DNA from: Flavobacteriales bacterium
Lineage (GTDB): Bacteria > Bacteroidota > Bacteroidia > Flavobacteriales_D > Sanyastnellaceae
Length of the DNA stretch: 40,674 nt
Reading direction: 5' to 3'
Assembly: GCA_027491075.1 (NCBI GenBank)
Contig: JAIXWX010000028.1
Location: 1 to 40,674, forward strand
Positions 7,601 to 14,784 of this stretch are shown here, piece by piece; the first letter of the stretch is position 1, and the number at the start of each line of letters is the position of its first letter. The translations under genes were made by a program, and so were the position numbers. A model generated the notes under the pieces. That model did no database searches and had not been told where the DNA came from. It worked only from the letters and a program-made list of their open reading frames with translations.

Positions 7601-8054
7601 GATGAATCGCTTCTGGGATGTGGTGGAATTCTGCATCGATACCAAGCAAATCAAAACTGGTGTGGACTTCGATACGGTGGTGCGAGAGTATGTGACGCTG
7701 CGCACATCAGAAGGTGTTCATGAAAAGAGATGGCCCACTAGAAAGCGTATCGCTTTCATTCGCCTCGGACAGCTTTACGCAGGATATTCAAAGGAGATGC
7801 GGGCGCGCGGCGGGAAAGGCTATGATGAGAGCACGATTGAGACTTATCTGAAGGATTTGCCCTACTACATCGGTTCGTGTCCAAGGCACTACTTCGCTGA
7901 GGGCAAAGAGACCAGCGCTTATGTGCTCGATGTGGAGATGATGGAGAGCTTGGGCATTCGCGTGTTTTCGATTGTGACTGAAAAACCAAGAGAGGCAGAA
8001 GCGATTCCATCACCTTATGAGGCTGAGAAACCAAACGACGATTTACCATTTTAA
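4677..8054 (+). CDS. primase-helicase fusion with degenerate CHC2 zinc site and SSB-like tail
   Basis: This is the main phage replication protein, 1125 residues. Residues 8-95 align in pattern with the DnaG zinc-binding domain, but the usual C-P-F-H and C-x-x-C positions read S38-P-F-I41 and C59-F-S-T62, so at most one zinc ligand remains. The DnaG-like catalytic core follows (YRNRIIFPIHG, then TOPRIM motifs E263 in VEGYVD, D307 and D309 in MDGDKAG, and LPDGKDPDD). The C-terminal half carries a Walker A motif GPKGSGKS near residue 728 and a DNEY-like acidic segment (LFNEYDP) of an ATPase module. It ends in NDDLPF, like the tip of bacterial SSB. It should prime and unwind at the replication fork. 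Confidence 0.9.
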   Translation: MINNEDIQSVRDRIDIVEVAQKLVPGLKQAGASWKGKSPFIEEKSPSFFVVPAKGIFKCFSTGKGGDAFTLIQEVERCEWLDAVKWAADFYKIELREVSSINAEEAKEKATKAQQAEKLMKSCLNRWRESAENSSDFKAWVAERKFTQDDIAQWGIAHAPSEWRYLSPKIIDSGYFAIAQEIGLVKSKEEKVYDTYRNRIIFPIHGKKGALIGFAGRILGDNKEEAKYINPSESFVYDKSGVLYGWHFAERSIRQSKTVHIVEGYVDVIAMHRVMLTNTVASCGTAITSQQAVHIARNAQRVVILMDGDKAGIKAARRAIEVFLPTGIEVKVCTLPDGKDPDDLIRSVSPEVGEDGFLKLSEDEAKSIGQIVSKEIEEHTKDALNYLIDLRVGELMSPKEKAEFNKEIGALIGLIPDEATREEYTKACASSMGITARALSKIVDKKVHDLIQESMPKKQERRKEETEWELEEGEWFPDWAIPHVKLIKKQMFAQKETSDKGWPIGIYFPPIKGTAPVFMGLNRCTNFVIHPLFQIRDERNGRWLVNLKNEEEDSYVEIPDAALVEQNTFLKVLVPRRCHPYPEFGKFHYQYLIAMLMKESERCYELNTLGHQPEDFFAFSNAVAVHVDGKIEVQQYDELGVVKIKSTNYMSPGVSKARIESRDDNNMYENDLYLKYVESPVTFSEWARIFNTVYDDHGMYGISFVFLSIYKDMIYKIGAKCPLLYLYGPKGSGKSAMGESIMFLFFSGKNAEGRLIQAVNMSQGMVTDFALASALQRFRSVPRLFNEYDPSMTDIKYRGWFKAAFDGEGRERGMGDSGGRRKTEVMKVQGTVMIAGQYMDSGDDGAVMTRSINLQFSEEKNKNRTQEQKDLYVKLNELESKGLAGCITELIAIRPYIWSKLKERYYEVKKQMSIDTKKMKGGSMEERLLNNYALCYTFSELVNDKIPLPYKMLDFYQNCIKRMVELSSLISDGSVMNRFWDVVEFCIDTKQIKTGVDFDTVVREYVTLRTSEGVHEKRWPTRKRIAFIRLGQLYAGYSKEMRARGGKGYDESTIETYLKDLPYYIGSCPRHYFAEGKETSAYVLDVEMMESLGIRVFSIVTEKPREAEAIPSPYEAEKPNDDLPF

Positions 8055-8066
8055 ACCCTTATACCT

Positions 8067-8600
8067 ATGCATGTAGACGAAATCAGAAAAGAGATTTTTC
8101 CAATGCAGGAGTTTTACAGCACCTCATTGAATCTCACTCAGCCAATATTCCCGAAGGACCTTGAGAAGATTAGTATTAATGGTGGCGGATATTTGTTAAA
8201 GCCTAGTGAGAAGAAACCAATTGAGTTATTGGAATTAGATGATGATCAGCACTTTTCTTTTCTATGCGCTGAGCTATGGCACTGTGATATAAACTTTCGA
8301 AACAAGTCCATTACAGCACAATTATCATATAGCCCAGAATTAACCAATGGTCAATGGGCAGACATGGTTAGAATTGATGCTATGCATAAAGGATTTAGTG
8401 ACCTAACTCCTGTATTTCTGATAGATTTTCTATACGTATTTCATTCACAAATTCAACGAAAATTGATTTTAGCTTTTACTGATATAGAATTCTCTATGAG
8501 CAAAGCATTAAACAGGGATTGTTTGTATACAGAGGCTTACGAAAATCAATATGAATCCAGCGATTTTCCTCAACGCAGCGGAGACGATTTACCATTTTAA
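8067..8600 (+). CDS. unknown replication-linked protein ending in SSB-like DDLPF
   Basis: This 177-residue protein lies 12 bases after the primase-helicase. Its body is not recognised: beta-rich in the middle (FSFLCAELWHCDINF, ITAQLSYSPEL) with two helices after residue 115. The last residues, SGDDLPF, match the acidic hydrophobic tip of Bacteroidota single-strand binding proteins and also the end of the neighbouring primase-helicase. In SSBs this tip recruits replication and repair partners. It could be a divergent phage SSB, or another fork protein using the same docking site. No OB-fold signature can be read by eye. Confidence 0.7.
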   Translation: MHVDEIRKEIFPMQEFYSTSLNLTQPIFPKDLEKISINGGGYLLKPSEKKPIELLELDDDQHFSFLCAELWHCDINFRNKSITAQLSYSPELTNGQWADMVRIDAMHKGFSDLTPVFLIDFLYVFHSQIQRKLILAFTDIEFSMSKALNRDCLYTEAYENQYESSDFPQRSGDDLPF

Positions 8601-8612
8601 ACTAGAAAGACG

Positions 8613-9461
8613 ATGTCAGGAAATACAAGCAAATTGATAGCATTCAACTACTTCGGAGGGAAGTTTACCTATGTGGAGCAATTGGAGAAGCTATTCCCAA
8701 AGCATAGACATTTTATTGATGTGTTTTGCGGATCAATGGCAGTGACGCTAAACAAAAAGCCAAGTGAAATTGATACTGCAAATGATATCAATGGAGATGT
8801 GATCAACTTCTTTAAGGTGCTGAGAGAAAGTCCTGATGAATTGATTACTCTGCTCGAACTTACACCTATAGCAAGAGAAGAATACAATCGGGCATTCTAT
8901 CAAAAAGACAATGATTCGCTAAGCGAATTGGAGCGAGCTCGAGCGTTTTATGTAAGAGTAAGACAATCATTCTATGGCCTTGGTGCACAGCGTCAGAATA
9001 AAGGTTGGCATGCGGTTAAAACCAGTAGCAGAGCTCGAAGACCAGAAACGGTAAGCAAGTGGAAAAACGCCATTGAAAAACTAGATCCCGTATTCGAAAG
9101 GCTTTTAAACATTCAAATTGAATCTCGAGATTTTCGCACCATCATTCCAGTGATGGACTTTGAAGAAGCATTCTTCTATTGTGATCCACCCTATCCAACA
9201 GATTGCAGAGGCTCAAAAAATGATTATGCTTTTGATTTTACCAATCAAGATCATGAAGAGCTTGCAGAAATGCTGAATGGAGTGAAAGGAAAGGTGATGC
9301 TTAGCAGTTACGTTTCGCCACTTACAGAAAAGCTTTACAAGGGATGGTATCAAGTACGATTTGAAAAGAAGCTTAATAACATCCGCACTAAGCCAGTGCA
9401 AGAATGTGTATGGCTCAACTATGATCCATCCATGGCCACAGGACAATTATCATTAATCTAA
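8613..9461 (+). CDS. D12-class adenine-N6 DNA methyltransferase (Dam-like), copy 1
   Basis: The 282-residue product has the D12 class signatures: the N-terminal FNYFGGK motif near residue 11, the SAM-binding FCGS near 38-41, and the catalytic DPPY at 191-194, followed by a helical region that contacts DNA. It methylates N6 of adenine in a short target that cannot be deduced here. No restriction enzyme gene is adjacent, so it is an orphan phage enzyme, probably protecting phage DNA or tuning expression. A second, distantly related D12 enzyme lies at 37931-38710. Confidence 0.92.
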   Translation: MSGNTSKLIAFNYFGGKFTYVEQLEKLFPKHRHFIDVFCGSMAVTLNKKPSEIDTANDINGDVINFFKVLRESPDELITLLELTPIAREEYNRAFYQKDNDSLSELERARAFYVRVRQSFYGLGAQRQNKGWHAVKTSSRARRPETVSKWKNAIEKLDPVFERLLNIQIESRDFRTIIPVMDFEEAFFYCDPPYPTDCRGSKNDYAFDFTNQDHEELAEMLNGVKGKVMLSSYVSPLTEKLYKGWYQVRFEKKLNNIRTKPVQECVWLNYDPSMATGQLSLI

Positions 9462-9468
9462 TACCCTT

Positions 9469-9879
9469 ATGAAATTAAAAGTATCATTCGACTATGATGG
9501 CACCTTGACTCGTGATGAGGTGAAGCAGTATGCCATCGAACTATTACAGCGAGGAATCAGCATCGACATTCACAGCAGAAGATCACAGAACGATCACTTT
9601 CCAACGGAGCATGATGACATTCTCCACTTTGGCGGGAGCTTGATGAAGTATTCCAGAAATCAGGCAATGGTGGAAGTGCACCTGTGCGGAATGGATAAGG
9701 TGCGCAAGATTGTGGAAAGCGGATTAATCTGGCACCTTGATGATGAGAAGTGGGAGGTGGATATGATTAATCACAAAAGAGGGCTTCACGGTCCTTACGC
9801 ACTGCACTACAAAGTGGGTACTGACTTTCGAAGTGAGTGCGATCGACTTTTAAAAGTTTACAGCTACTTAGAACTTTAA
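9469..9879 (+). CDS. HAD-superfamily hydrolase-like protein
   Basis: The 136-residue product has the haloacid dehalogenase motif I (D8-Y-D10-G-T-L-T), a plausible motif II Ser at 36 (DIHSRR), lysines near 77-80 and a double aspartate at 91-92 (HLDDEKW). It has no large cap domain. Proteins of this size in phages are often annotated as phosphatases or nucleotidases of unknown substrate. It lies eight bases after the adenine methyltransferase, within the DNA-metabolism block. Confidence 0.75.
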   Translation: MKLKVSFDYDGTLTRDEVKQYAIELLQRGISIDIHSRRSQNDHFPTEHDDILHFGGSLMKYSRNQAMVEVHLCGMDKVRKIVESGLIWHLDDEKWEVDMINHKRGLHGPYALHYKVGTDFRSECDRLLKVYSYLEL

Positions 9880-9883
9880 AAAA

Positions 9884-10600
9884 ATGAAAACCTATCCAAT
9901 ACTATTCAGCACCGAAATGGTGCAAGCGATTCTCGACGGGAGAAAGACGCAGACCAGGAGAGTTATCAAGCCGCAGCCAGCAGAAACAAGGGCAAAAGAT
10001 AAAAATGTAGTTCAGGCTGCTCCCTACTGTACGGGATTTCCTGAAGGTGGAATGGCTTACTACTGGAAACACAACGGAGCATGGAACAGTTCGGAAAGTT
10101 TCAAATGTCCATACGGTAATGTAGGTGACGTGCTTTGGGTGAGGGAGGAACATTTAATCACTTTTTCTGAGGACAGAAAATGGATTACAGTGGAGTTTAA
10201 AGATGGAACCACAGTCAAATACTACTACAAGGACCTTAGCTTGAATCTACTCAAAAGACTGTATAAAAGGAAAACCATTGGTAAATGGCAGCGAGCTCGA
10301 TTTCTTCCAAAAGAACTTGCAAGATTGTTTTTACAAAACGTGCATACCAGAGCGGAGCGATTGAATGATATTGACGAAGAAGATTCGGAGTTGGAAGGTG
10401 TAAAGAAGTTTTTCCATAGTCTTTTTCAAGAGCAGAGATACCGTGACTATTTAGACGCGGAAAGTCAGTGGCGCAGTGCAAAATCTTCATTTGAATCACT
10501 ATGGATTTCCATCAACGGAGCTGAATCGTGGGAGGCAAATCCCTGGGTGTGGGTGATTGAATTTGAGCAGACTGTTAAACCTGAAAACTGGCCTTTATGA
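9884..10600 (+). CDS. ASCH-like phage protein
   Basis: The 238-residue product opens with ILFSTEMVQAILDGRKTQTRRVI and later has GDVLWVREEH, the paired signatures of a phage protein family with an ASCH-like (PUA-related) fold that may bind modified bases or RNA. The central part (about residues 95-185) is charged and helical. Its biochemical role is not established. Position among methyltransferases fits a link with nucleic-acid modification. Its stop overlaps the next ATG (ATGA). Confidence 0.75.
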   Translation: MKTYPILFSTEMVQAILDGRKTQTRRVIKPQPAETRAKDKNVVQAAPYCTGFPEGGMAYYWKHNGAWNSSESFKCPYGNVGDVLWVREEHLITFSEDRKWITVEFKDGTTVKYYYKDLSLNLLKRLYKRKTIGKWQRARFLPKELARLFLQNVHTRAERLNDIDEEDSELEGVKKFFHSLFQEQRYRDYLDAESQWRSAKSSFESLWISINGAESWEANPWVWVIEFEQTVKPENWPL

Positions 10601-10788
10601 GGATGAAAGGAAAAAACTTAGAGTTTCTGTGTCTAATAAAAAGAGACGGATCTGGAACAGAAGTGATACCTAATGATTCTATTAAATCTCTGGAAAGAAA
10701 CGAATTTAGTTTGATAAGGTTAAGCCTTGTCCATGACACATGGATCGCCAGTGAATTCAATTGTTATGTCGTTAAAATCAAAAACTAA
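10597..10788 (+). CDS. unknown protein, 63 aa
   Basis: A small beta-rich soluble protein without a recognised family. Its ATG overlaps the stop of the ASCH-like gene by four bases, and its TAA shares a base with the next ATG (TAATG), so it is coupled on both sides. Confidence 0.6.
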   Translation: MRMKGKNLEFLCLIKRDGSGTEVIPNDSIKSLERNEFSLIRLSLVHDTWIASEFNCYVVKIKN

Positions 10789-11039
10789 TGTCAGTAACTA
10801 CAGCCGACGTATCACGCCTTGACATTACCAAGGGCAGCAAGTGGAAGAGCGTTACCGGTGAAGTGGCGGTGGTGATCAATCGCTATCACGACATTGATTC
10901 GCAGGTGGTATCTTCCTTTGTGCTTTATCTATGGAATAAAGGCAGCTTCATTACAATCGAAGCAGATAGATTCTGCGCACTAATCAAGTCAAATACTTAT
11001 ACACGAATTCAAGTAAATCACTATGAAATTTCATTTTGA
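10788..11039 (+). CDS. unknown protein, 83 aa
   Basis: A small beta-rich protein, with strands at GEVAVVINRY, QVVSSFVLYLWN and SFITIEADRF. The pattern suggests a small SH3-like or OB-like barrel but no family is recognised. It starts within the stop of the previous gene and overlaps the next gene by 17 bases. Confidence 0.6.
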   Translation: MSVTTADVSRLDITKGSKWKSVTGEVAVVINRYHDIDSQVVSSFVLYLWNKGSFITIEADRFCALIKSNTYTRIQVNHYEISF

Positions 11040-11361
11040 CGCAATGCTACGTCTTTACTTAGAGCAAAAGCCCAACAAGACTAAACCAACTTTCAAGGGG
11101 TTAAAGTTCAGGTTAGAACCATCAGAAGTTTTAGATAAAGATATGTACCTGCAGGAAGATGGATTGTTGACTAAGCACGGCACTAGAGCATTAACGCATG
11201 TGCTCGTTCAAGGCTTGATCGGAAATATCCACCAATCGCATCAACGCGGTATAACGGATTCAGCGGAGCATCTCCGGTTTATCATCTCAGAGCTTGAACG
11301 CGGCTTTGTTGCACAGGTAGATTATTCAATTGGGAGGATGAGTGATGAACCTAAAGTGTAA
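11023..11361 (+). CDS. unknown protein, 112 aa
   Basis: A soluble, mostly helical protein. The middle (LTKHGTRALTHVLVQGLIGNIHQSHQRG) and end (AEHLRFIISELERGFVAQVDYS) are amphipathic helices. No family is recognised. It overlaps the previous gene by 17 bases and the following zinc-ribbon mini-gene by another 17, both in different frames. Confidence 0.6.
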   Translation: MKFHFDAMLRLYLEQKPNKTKPTFKGLKFRLEPSEVLDKDMYLQEDGLLTKHGTRALTHVLVQGLIGNIHQSHQRGITDSAEHLRFIISELERGFVAQVDYSIGRMSDEPKV

Positions 11362-11497
11362 ACTCTGCGGGGAAAAAACTCCCAATAAATTCAACATAAA
11401 GCTAAAGGCTGTTCCAGTATGCGAAGGCTGCGCATGCCTGATCTTTATTCAACAAGCTCAATACTTTCATTACAACAGAAACAAAGTTATACCATGA
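11345..11497 (+). CDS. 50-aa zinc-ribbon mini-protein
   Basis: An ATG inside the previous gene opens a 50-codon frame ending in TGA at 11495-11497, overlapping the methyltransferase ATG at 11494. The product has C-K-L-C at residues 5-8 and C-E-G-C at 26-29, a classical four-cysteine zinc ribbon, followed by a short aromatic tail. Overlaps on both ends and the paired CxxC motifs support that it is real. Proteins of this size may bind nucleic acid or a partner. Its coupling to the C5 methyltransferase could mean joint function. Confidence 0.65.
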   Translation: MNLKCKLCGEKTPNKFNIKLKAVPVCEGCACLIFIQQAQYFHYNRNKVIP

Positions 11498-13200
11498 AAT
11501 TTTTGATAGTGGATCTCTTCTGCGGTGCGGGTGGTACCAGTACAGGATTCAGCAATTCAAGGGATGAATACGGTAATCCCATTGCTAAAGTCATCGCGTG
11601 TGTGAATCACGATCCAAAAGCGATTGAATCGCATTGGAAGAATCATCCTGAAGTATTACACTTTGAAGAAGATATTCGCACACTTGACTTAACGGCGCTC
11701 AAAATAGAGGTTGAAAAGCAGCGCAAACTACACCCTGATGCATTTCTGATTCTTTGGGCTTCTCTCGAATGTACCAATTTCAGTAAAGCAAAAGGAGGTC
11801 AGCCCAGAGATGCAGATTCCAGAACTCTTGCAGATCATCTTCACAGATATGTTGAGGCCATCAATCCTGATTTTATTCAGATAGAGAATGTAGTAGAATT
11901 CATGGCGTGGGGACCTTTGGATGAAAAGGGAAAGCCTGTGTCGAAAAGAAACGGTTGTGAGTGGTTGAGATGGAGAAAAGAAATGTGCAATCATGGGTAT
12001 GTCGATCAATGGAAAGAATTGAATTCTGCTGACTATGGCGCTTACACATCTCGCAATAGACTGTTTGGTGTTTTCGCAAAACCTGGTTTACCAATTACAT
12101 GGCCAGAACCTACTCATGCAAAAAATCCTGCGAGTCAATCTATGTTCGCAAGTCTTAAAAAATGGAAAGCTGTCAAGGAAGTATTGGATATTCATGATGA
12201 AGGAACTTCTATTTTTAATCGAAAGAAACCTTTGGTTGATAATACACTTGAGCGCATCTATGCTGGGTTGATCAAATATGTGGCAGGGATGAATCAAAAG
12301 GAGTTTATCACAAAGTATTACTCAGGAAATCCAATGGGAAAAAACATCTCCATTGATGGACCTGCGGGAACTATTAAAACAGTGGATGGACAAGCTCTGG
12401 TGAATGTCAACTTCCTGATGTATTACAACAGCACTGATGCGAAGACAGGCGAAAAGAGAGGAATAAGTGATGTGGAATCTCCTTCGAGGACATTGACTGT
12501 GCAAAGGACTCCAAATTTGGTTTTGTTAAGTTCTTTCCACGGATCAGGTCATAACTTGAAAAGTGTGGATGGACCTTGCGGTACCGTTACTGGTGCGGAC
12601 GTGCTCGCGAAGATTGATGTGAAATGGATTGATAGGCAGTATTCAGGAGCTCACAACATTTCATCTATGGATTCGCCGATTGGGACTATTCTACCAAATC
12701 CAAAGGCCTCAGTCGTTTCTACGCAACCATTCTTGACCAGTACAAACTTTGGCGGGAGCCAGTCTCAAATTGATGAACCTCTGGGAGTAATCACAGCCAA
12801 CAGAAAATTTCATTATCTGATTAATCCGGGTTGGATAAAAGGCAATTGTACAGGCGTGGACCATCCTTGTCCAGTCATCATAGCTAGGCAAGATAAGACG
12901 CCGTTGTATGTTATAGCTATTGATCGTGAAGAGAGTGTCTGCATTCCGGTCTTTGATGATGACAGTGAAATAATGGTCAGAATTAAAGAGTTCATGGTTA
13001 TGTATTCCATTAGCGATATAAAGATGCGTATGCTTAAAGTCAGTGAGCTTTTGGAGATACAGGGATTTCCCAAGGGATATGTATTGGTAGGCAATCAAAA
13101 CGATCAGAAGAAGTTCATTGGAAACTCTGTGGTGCCCGATGTAGTTACAGCATGGATAGAGTCAATGCATCATCGATTAATTAACTATAAAGCAGCATAA
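11494..13200 (+). CDS. cytosine-C5 DNA methyltransferase
   Basis: From the ATG at 11494 the protein has 568 residues and begins directly with motif I (MKFLIVDLFCGAGG). Motif IV reads LECTNFSKAKGG with the nucleophile Cys93, where most C5 enzymes have Pro-Cys. Motif VI is IENV, motif VIII SRNRLFGVF, and motif X, near the end, includes GNSVVPDVV. A long region (about residues 275-480) has six spaced copies of a D-x-P-x-G-T-(I/V/L) pattern, typical of the target-recognition part of phage enzymes. A longer frame starts upstream at 11419, but the zinc-ribbon gene occupies that stretch. No partner restriction enzyme is present. Confidence 0.92.
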   Translation: MKFLIVDLFCGAGGTSTGFSNSRDEYGNPIAKVIACVNHDPKAIESHWKNHPEVLHFEEDIRTLDLTALKIEVEKQRKLHPDAFLILWASLECTNFSKAKGGQPRDADSRTLADHLHRYVEAINPDFIQIENVVEFMAWGPLDEKGKPVSKRNGCEWLRWRKEMCNHGYVDQWKELNSADYGAYTSRNRLFGVFAKPGLPITWPEPTHAKNPASQSMFASLKKWKAVKEVLDIHDEGTSIFNRKKPLVDNTLERIYAGLIKYVAGMNQKEFITKYYSGNPMGKNISIDGPAGTIKTVDGQALVNVNFLMYYNSTDAKTGEKRGISDVESPSRTLTVQRTPNLVLLSSFHGSGHNLKSVDGPCGTVTGADVLAKIDVKWIDRQYSGAHNISSMDSPIGTILPNPKASVVSTQPFLTSTNFGGSQSQIDEPLGVITANRKFHYLINPGWIKGNCTGVDHPCPVIIARQDKTPLYVIAIDREESVCIPVFDDDSEIMVRIKEFMVMYSISDIKMRMLKVSELLEIQGFPKGYVLVGNQNDQKKFIGNSVVPDVVTAWIESMHHRLINYKAA

Positions 13201-13221
13201 CTGAATAAGCGTATAAATCAA

Positions 13222-13506
13222 ATGGTAATGAAAAAAAAAGGGCAACTAACTATTTCTTTTTACAACGACAATAAGCCCCAGATTAAACTAGTATATGCGG
13301 CCTTAAGCATACACGAAAAGATAAACTACAAGGCAAATTCTTGTGGTTTTCAAAGAATAGTCTATTTATCACATTACAATTACTACTGCAGTCCTATTAG
13401 ACATAATGAATCGGATAGTTTAACAAATAGATGGGTATGGCATTACAAAGCAAATTCTGGTGCTGAGAATAGAAGCAATAACAATAAGAAAACACTATTC
13501 TCTTGA
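13222..13506 (+). CDS. uncertain 94-aa ORF with a repeated YKANS motif
   Basis: This AT-rich frame follows the methyltransferase by 21 bases. The product is basic, rich in Tyr, Asn and Lys, and contains the peptide YKANS twice (about residues 36 and 75), reflecting a short imperfect DNA repeat (TACAARGCAAATTCT). No family is recognised. It could be the last gene of the early operon or an open non-coding stretch. Another in-frame ATG lies at 13228. Confidence 0.4.
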   Translation: MVMKKKGQLTISFYNDNKPQIKLVYAALSIHEKINYKANSCGFQRIVYLSHYNYYCSPIRHNESDSLTNRWVWHYKANSGAENRSNNNKKTLFS

Positions 13507-13550
13507 AGAATGAAGGTTTACTTGAAAAACCTGCTATATGTAGCCTTATT

Positions 13551-13871
13551 TCACTCTTCAAACTGAAGATCCACCAGCTCCCAAGTTTCTCCTTGAACAT
13601 GTTTTACTTGACATGTAAAGTTCTGCCGAAGCTTTGCGCCGAATCCATTCGTTGCATCTACGTAACATTGTGTTCTATAGTTAATGGAATCAATCTTCTC
13701 AACTGAACATGTTCCAAAACTGGCATCCGAAGGGTTCTTCAACCGCTTTTCAACGAAATATCGAATCATCACACTAGCGTTAGTTTTAGTGTTGTGATTT
13801 TTTGGACCACAGGCTATAAAAAAAGCTGTTAAAGCAGTTAAAAAAAATGTGCTTGAAATTTTGTTTTTCAT
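13551..13871 (-). CDS. phage-carried lipoprotein, 106 aa
   Basis: The protein starts with a lipoprotein signal peptide (MKNKISSTFFLTALTAFFIAC, lipidated Cys at 21). The mature part resembles a recurrent secreted domain with the pattern V-x-x-x-L-K-x-P-S-x-A-x-F-G followed by Y-V-D-A-x-N-x-F-G-A-x-x-R-x-x-F-x-C. It should sit in the outer or cytoplasmic membrane facing the periplasm. It is transcribed against the surrounding phage genes, 11 bases after another leftward gene, which is typical of a lysogen-expressed moron that changes the host surface. The function is unknown. Confidence 0.8.
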   Translation of the reverse strand: MKNKISSTFFLTALTAFFIACGPKNHNTKTNASVMIRYFVEKRLKNPSDASFGTCSVEKIDSINYRTQCYVDATNGFGAKLRQNFTCQVKHVQGETWELVDLQFEE

Positions 13872-13882
13872 GAGATGAACCT

Positions 13883-14497
13883 TTATTGATTATTGTTTAC
13901 TTTTTCCTGTAAGGAGTGAAGGTGCATGTTAAGGACCAAGTTTACCTTGTCGGAATATTCTTTTCTCAAACGATCTGAATCATCTTCATTGGAATAGAAT
14001 TCAATCTTGTTCCAAGTGTCAAAATCATATTGAATTTCTTGAGCTAGACTTTGTATTGAAAACAGCACAAGGTTTAAATCAAACCTTTCACCTTGACTGG
14101 AATGAATAGCCATTGCTAATGCTCTCATTTCTGCGTGTAAAGAATGACACTTTAGCTTTATATCCTGTTCACGCAACATAAATTCGTGTTGTAATGATTT
14201 ATAATTGTTTTTCTCAATACCATCCGTGAATTTCACCAGAATACCATATGTTTTTATCAGTGAAAAGCATTCTTCTCTTGTAGTCCGAACTAAAAGATAG
14301 TTTTCCGCAGTCGCCAAAAGCTTCAACCTAAAATCTTGATTTTCCTTTTTTGACTGGTCAAGTTTTGATTTCTTATATAACCAATGGTTAGAATAAAGAC
14401 CTAATGCAAATGCAAGAAATGTTGCAGCAAACTGTGGTATAATTTCTTTTAGAATACTGTTTTCTTCAAACCTTACAACAATGTCAAGTAGAATCAT
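13883..14497 (-). CDS. membrane-anchored helical protein, 204 aa
   Basis: One hydrophobic segment near the N-terminus (about residues 17-38, LKEIIPQFAATFLAFALGLYS) is followed by a positively charged stretch and a long helical soluble domain (50-200). The topology predicts a cytoplasmic domain tethered to the inner membrane. No family is recognised. It is the first gene of the leftward two-gene cassette and precedes the lipoprotein by 11 bases. Co-expression in the lysogen is inferred, and superinfection exclusion or an anti-phage role would suit the position. Confidence 0.75.
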   Translation of the reverse strand: MILLDIVVRFEENSILKEIIPQFAATFLAFALGLYSNHWLYKKSKLDQSKKENQDFRLKLLATAENYLLVRTTREECFSLIKTYGILVKFTDGIEKNNYKSLQHEFMLREQDIKLKCHSLHAEMRALAMAIHSSQGERFDLNLVLFSIQSLAQEIQYDFDTWNKIEFYSNEDDSDRLRKEYSDKVNLVLNMHLHSLQEKVNNNQ

Positions 14498-14678
14498 AGA
14501 CTTTCATTTAATTCGGCTAAAATAAAGCATAAAGCATAATGTTATTCTTGGATTCCTATTTTTTCAAAAACGTGTAAACTACACAAATACAATGTGTTGC
14601 GCTGAAAAATGCGGCTTTCAGCTTCCGAAAATGAAAAAAAATTCTCACTTTTCGATTTTTGGCGAAAAAGTGTTTTTT

Positions 14679-14743
14679 TCTGCTCGCACACGGTTTTGAC
14701 ACTTAATATATATGTAAATCAATAAAATAAGTATGCGAGCAGA
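14679..14743. repeat. 10-bp inverted repeat flanking an AT-rich core
   Basis: TCTGCTCGCA at 14679-14688 is the exact reverse complement of TGCGAGCAGA at 14734-14743. The 45 bases between are AT-rich (TTAATATATATGTAAATC within). The right arm runs into the tandem 10-mers. Confidence 0.75.
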
Positions 14744-14770
14744 ACCGAGCAGAACCGTGCCGAACCGAGC
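14737..14770 (+). repeat. tandem 10-mers GAGCAGAACC
   Basis: Two exact units GAGCAGAACC (14737-14746 and 14747-14756) are followed by GTGCCGAACC (14757-14766) and the start of a fourth unit, GAGCA. A ten-base period puts each unit on the same face of the helix, as expected for a cooperative regulator or iteron-binding protein. Confidence 0.75.
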
Positions 14771-14784
14771 ATAAAAAGGGGGGT

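Noticed and set aside
11419-11493. N-terminal extension of the C5 methyltransferase
   Set aside because: The extra residues precede a complete motif I start and overlap the zinc-ribbon gene in another frame; the ATG at 11494 overlaps that gene's stop.
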